64,000 bases of DNA, taken from Adineta ricciae. Its lineage: Eukaryota > Rotifera > Eurotatoria > Adinetida > Adinetidae. A program made the position numbers and the translations under genes. Where the stretch lies: NCBI GenBank assembly GCA_905250025.1, contig CAJNOJ010000039.1, positions 372,001 through 436,000 on the forward strand, in the 5' to 3' direction. The first letter of the stretch is position 1; the number at the start of each line of letters is the position of its first letter. Of the stretch, positions 61,380 to 64,000 are shown in pieces. The notes under the pieces are model-generated. The model was not told the DNA's origin. It saw nothing but the letters and a program-made list of their open reading frames with translations, and ran no database searches.

Positions 61380-62390
61380 TCATCCAAACGACCGATGTTC
61401 ATTCAATTCGCTCCTCCTCCTTCATCTTCCTCGTGTGATCGTTTTCTTTCTACCATTCACGTTGGTTTCTTTCGCTCTTCCTTCCTTCCTTGGTTTCATC
61501 GCTCCCTAATTTTATTTTTGTTTTTATTTGTTTGTTTTCTATTTTGCACGTTAAAGGTGTTCTTTTTTCCACCATAATTGTCAGATCTCACTCTTGTTTC
61601 TTTTCACCAACCGTCCATTGATACAAGAAAAAAGAAACCTTATTCTCCTGAATCACAGATGACTTGCAAACCCGTGTCAAGTGATCCTAGCAATCACAAG
61701 CGATTGAATCATTTGTCTGTGAATGAGAATGAAAAATATCAGTTGGAATCACCCTTGATAGATCTATTTTTCTTTTCTCATCACCATCNTCCACCATAAT
61801 TGTCAGATCTCACTCTTGTTTCTTTTCACCAACCGTCCATTGATACAAGAAAAAAGAAACCTTATTCTCCTGAATCACAGATGACTTGCAAACCCGTGTC
61901 AAGTGATCCTAGCAATCACAAGCGATTGAATCATTTGTCTGTGAATGAGAATGAAAAATATCAGTTGGAATCACTCTTGATAGATCTATTTTTCTTTTCT
62001 CATCACCATCATTTCTTCTTTCTCCATCGAACTACATATTCACAGACATTATTTTCTTCTCGCACATTTTCCAACAAAGTGTAATTCTATTTTTTGTTGC
62101 CACACCCATTGCGAAAATCAACAACGTCAACGTCATCATCTCTGTGCTTTCATATCAAACCAATAAAACGATTTGTGTGATAAAATTTCGTGTCAGTGCG
62201 TGCGTTTTGGTTTTCTTTTCTTTGAACATAACGAAACAAACAAGAAGGACAAAACGCTTTTGTCTCTGTGTATTTCTTTTGTTTATTGTCATTCGAAACA
62301 CTTTTTCTAATTACAATCAAGAAATCGAAGAACATTCTGTTAAATCTGATTCTCATTTGTAGATTGCTTTGCTTTTTCGCGGAAATAAAG
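61380..62390. other. Intergenic, DYRK2 3' side to CFAP61
   Basis: Pyrimidine-rich 3' UTR of DYRK2, then a 221-bp duplication around one N, then AT-rich DNA. A CATTTGTAG near 62371 precedes the CFAP61 start. The repeated 73-94 codon frame starting MSDLTLVSFHQ is present only because of the duplication, and it starts from a non-ATG codon. Confidence 0.45.
61568..62010. repeat. 221-bp direct duplication around a single N
   Basis: 61568-61788 and 61790-62010 are near-identical (one visible difference, ACCCTTGATAG versus ACTCTTGATAG) with N61789 between them. It is the same pattern as in DYRK2 and probably an unmerged overlap of contig ends or alleles. Confidence 0.9.
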
Positions 62391-64000
62391 ATGCAATCAC
62401 CATCGTTTCTGGCTCCATCAAGAGAATTGTCACGTCCGGGAACATCATTGCAGATCCATGCACGTCGAACCGAAGCACGTGATGCAAAGAAAGCTAAAGA
62501 ACTCGTTCAAACATATACAACTGATGTTTTCGGACGGATTACCCGAGAAGAAAACATTTCATCGATTTTGTAAGAAAATTTCGGCGTGACTTTCAGAAAC
62601 TATATTTTTCTTTGTAACTGAAAAAGGGAACATGCAATATTTGCATTGACGCTTGACGATAACGACGATGAAGTGTATGCCTTAGCTGCGTTCTATGACT
62701 ATCCAAATGTTCATGGCGTTCCGTCGAATGATTGGGAAGATAAATGGTGGAAGAAGAATTCGTTTGATAAAACTGCGGATACGTCGAAAGTCAATGCGAT
62801 TAATACACTTTTCTTGCATTTATTTGTCGCGCATCCAGACTTTTCTGAAGGTTGTGCTGAAGAAATACTCAATGTGACTTTTCGAGCGTTACCCGAAGTC
62901 AATCAAATTCTTCTTTGCTTACCTCCACAAGTGACACCAGGTTTGTTTCCGTGGAAAATGATCCAGCAGAGGATATGATGAATGTCGATCATTTGTATAG
63001 AGGGTGCATTGGAGAAATATTTCAAGCCAATTCAAACCGAACGAGTGGATCAGACTTGTGCTGTTCTCGCTTGTTATCGAAAAGATCATTTTCCAGCATT
63101 GTTCATTCGAACAGCGCGGTAAAGACGAATGAAAAGCGCATATATGAAAACCGATTGCTTCATTTAGAGTGCAAGACAATGACGATCTTGCTCCATTATT
63201 CAATCAGTACAATGAAATTCTTCGACAAACGTATGGAGACTTTTTCGTTGCTGAATTAATCGAATCACAAGATGCAGATAATAAAGCATTGGTGGCAGAA
63301 GTAAGATTTCATTTATTCAATATAAGAAATTATGTTCCCATTACGAATTTAGTACAACGGTTATGCTATTGGTTTCATGAGCATATCGAAAGAAGTGAAT
63401 GTCGATGTACTCAACGAAATCTATGTTCTCTCAGCCTTCCATGGATTACGTTCATCCCATCCAGATGACAAATGGAATCATCAAATGACCGAAGAAACCG
63501 ACGGTCATCTACCGAATTCCGATGCATATGTACACGGAGAAGTCGCCTCAAATTATGATGCAAGTACTCATTTAAAATCAAATCCAGTACTGGAAGCGAT
63601 GCAGCGAGCGGCCGGCGCAGGAGACAATACTACTGAACCATTGCACCAATTATCTAATAATGCAACAGCATCGTCTGATTCGAATAAAACTAATAAGCAA
63701 GTAAAAGCAAACGAAGGTCAACTTGATCATCATAGTTTAACAGCATCGGATTATGCAACAACACCATTGAATAAATCAACCGAAGATTTAAGCAATTTGA
63801 ACGAGTATGCATCGAAGTTAAACAAATTATATTCGTTAATTTCCTTCTGATAGGGATGCTAATACGGAGAATGACAATAATGATGCTGTTCTGGAAATTG
63901 CTGATACATCTGCGCAACGAGCAAAGATGACAAAAGCCCAGGTAGATCATACACGCTTTCGATTGATATCAGTGGCGTTTGTGAATATTTCTATTTTAGT
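62391..64000 (+). CDS. CFAP61: Cilia- and flagella-associated protein 61, N-terminal part
   Basis: Exons join in phase from MQSPSFLAPSRELSRP (62391) to the right edge. The N-terminal half matches CFAP61: IHARRTEARDAKKAKELV, IFALTLDDNDDEVYALAAFYDYPNV, INTLFLHLFVAHPDFSEGCAEEILNV, the RKDHFPALFIRTARVQDNDDLAPLFNQY block, TYGDFFVAELIESQD, YAIGFMSISKEVNVDVLNEI and FHGLRSSHPDD. A long disordered insert follows. CFAP61 is an axonemal calmodulin- and spoke-associated (CSC) component needed for radial-spoke assembly and motile cilia. The intron at 63817-63853 is only 37 bp. The last 59 bases look like an intron whose acceptor ends at 63999, so the next exon begins at or after the window end. C-terminal domains lie outside. 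Confidence 0.88.

Noticed and set aside
61578..62084. Two nearly identical small proteins beginning MSDLTLVSFHQ
   Set aside because: They are one sequence present twice through the contig overlap, begin at a non-ATG codon and lie in 3' UTR-like DNA.

Overview
This window is eukaryotic nuclear DNA from a small-genome animal, most likely a bdelloid rotifer (Rotaria/Adineta type). The evidence is: AT-rich sequence; very short GT-AG introns (several of 37-60 bp); closely packed multi-exon animal genes (NCoR, KIF3A, HYLS1, troponin T, CFAP61, DYRK2); AG acceptors just upstream of many start codons, as expected where mRNAs are spliced-leader trans-spliced; a single-exon gene of the degenerate ART plus tetratricopeptide type that is expanded in bdelloids; and intronless genes of bacterial or plant type. 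Genes were assembled by joining open frames at GT-AG sites that keep phase. No transcript data were available, so exon edges are predictions.

Layout. 1-5 kb: an unrecognised partial gene (-), an ambiguous pair of small antisense models, a disordered Ser/Pro/Lys-rich protein (+) and a LAMP-type lysosomal membrane protein (-). 6-8 kb: protein disulfide isomerase. 9-11 kb: HYLS1 (+) and a convergent small unknown gene. 11.4-14.3 kb: a membrane-anchored DUF6875-like protein and an intronless LRR receptor, both (-). 15.8-20.5 kb: the ART/TPR gene and, about 2.7 kb further on, a decayed copy of its 3' end. 21.5-30.2 kb: one large gene for an NCoR/SMRT-type corepressor. 30.9-35.1 kb: KIF3A kinesin followed by two tandem PHPT1 phosphohistidine phosphatase paralogs. 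35.4-39.5 kb: a Pro-rich small protein, troponin T (with a start codon that appears to be split by an intron) and two small membrane proteins. 39.8-40.6 kb: NDUFS7. 40.9-46.8 kb: EFL1, a polyprenol/phytol kinase-like gene and a Maf pyrophosphatase, so close together that they look like a trans-spliced operon. 46.8-52.7 kb: a small unknown gene (-) and a long RS-rich protein with a CAAP1-like segment. 54.1-54.5 kb: a previously unlabelled neuropeptide precursor with 12-residue repeats that continue in register past its stop codon. 58.4-61.4 kb: DYRK2. 62.4 kb to the edge: the N-terminal part of CFAP61.

The genes fall into loose themes rather than one pathway. HYLS1, KIF3A and CFAP61 serve cilia, which fits a ciliated animal. 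EFL1, NDUFS7, PDI and LAMP are housekeeping genes. Troponin T and the neuropeptide precursor belong to muscle and nervous system. Two places, around the N runs at 59573-59598 and 61789, carry near-exact ~200 bp duplications on either side of the gap. They look like unmerged contig ends rather than biology, and one of them lies inside the DYRK2 kinase exon.
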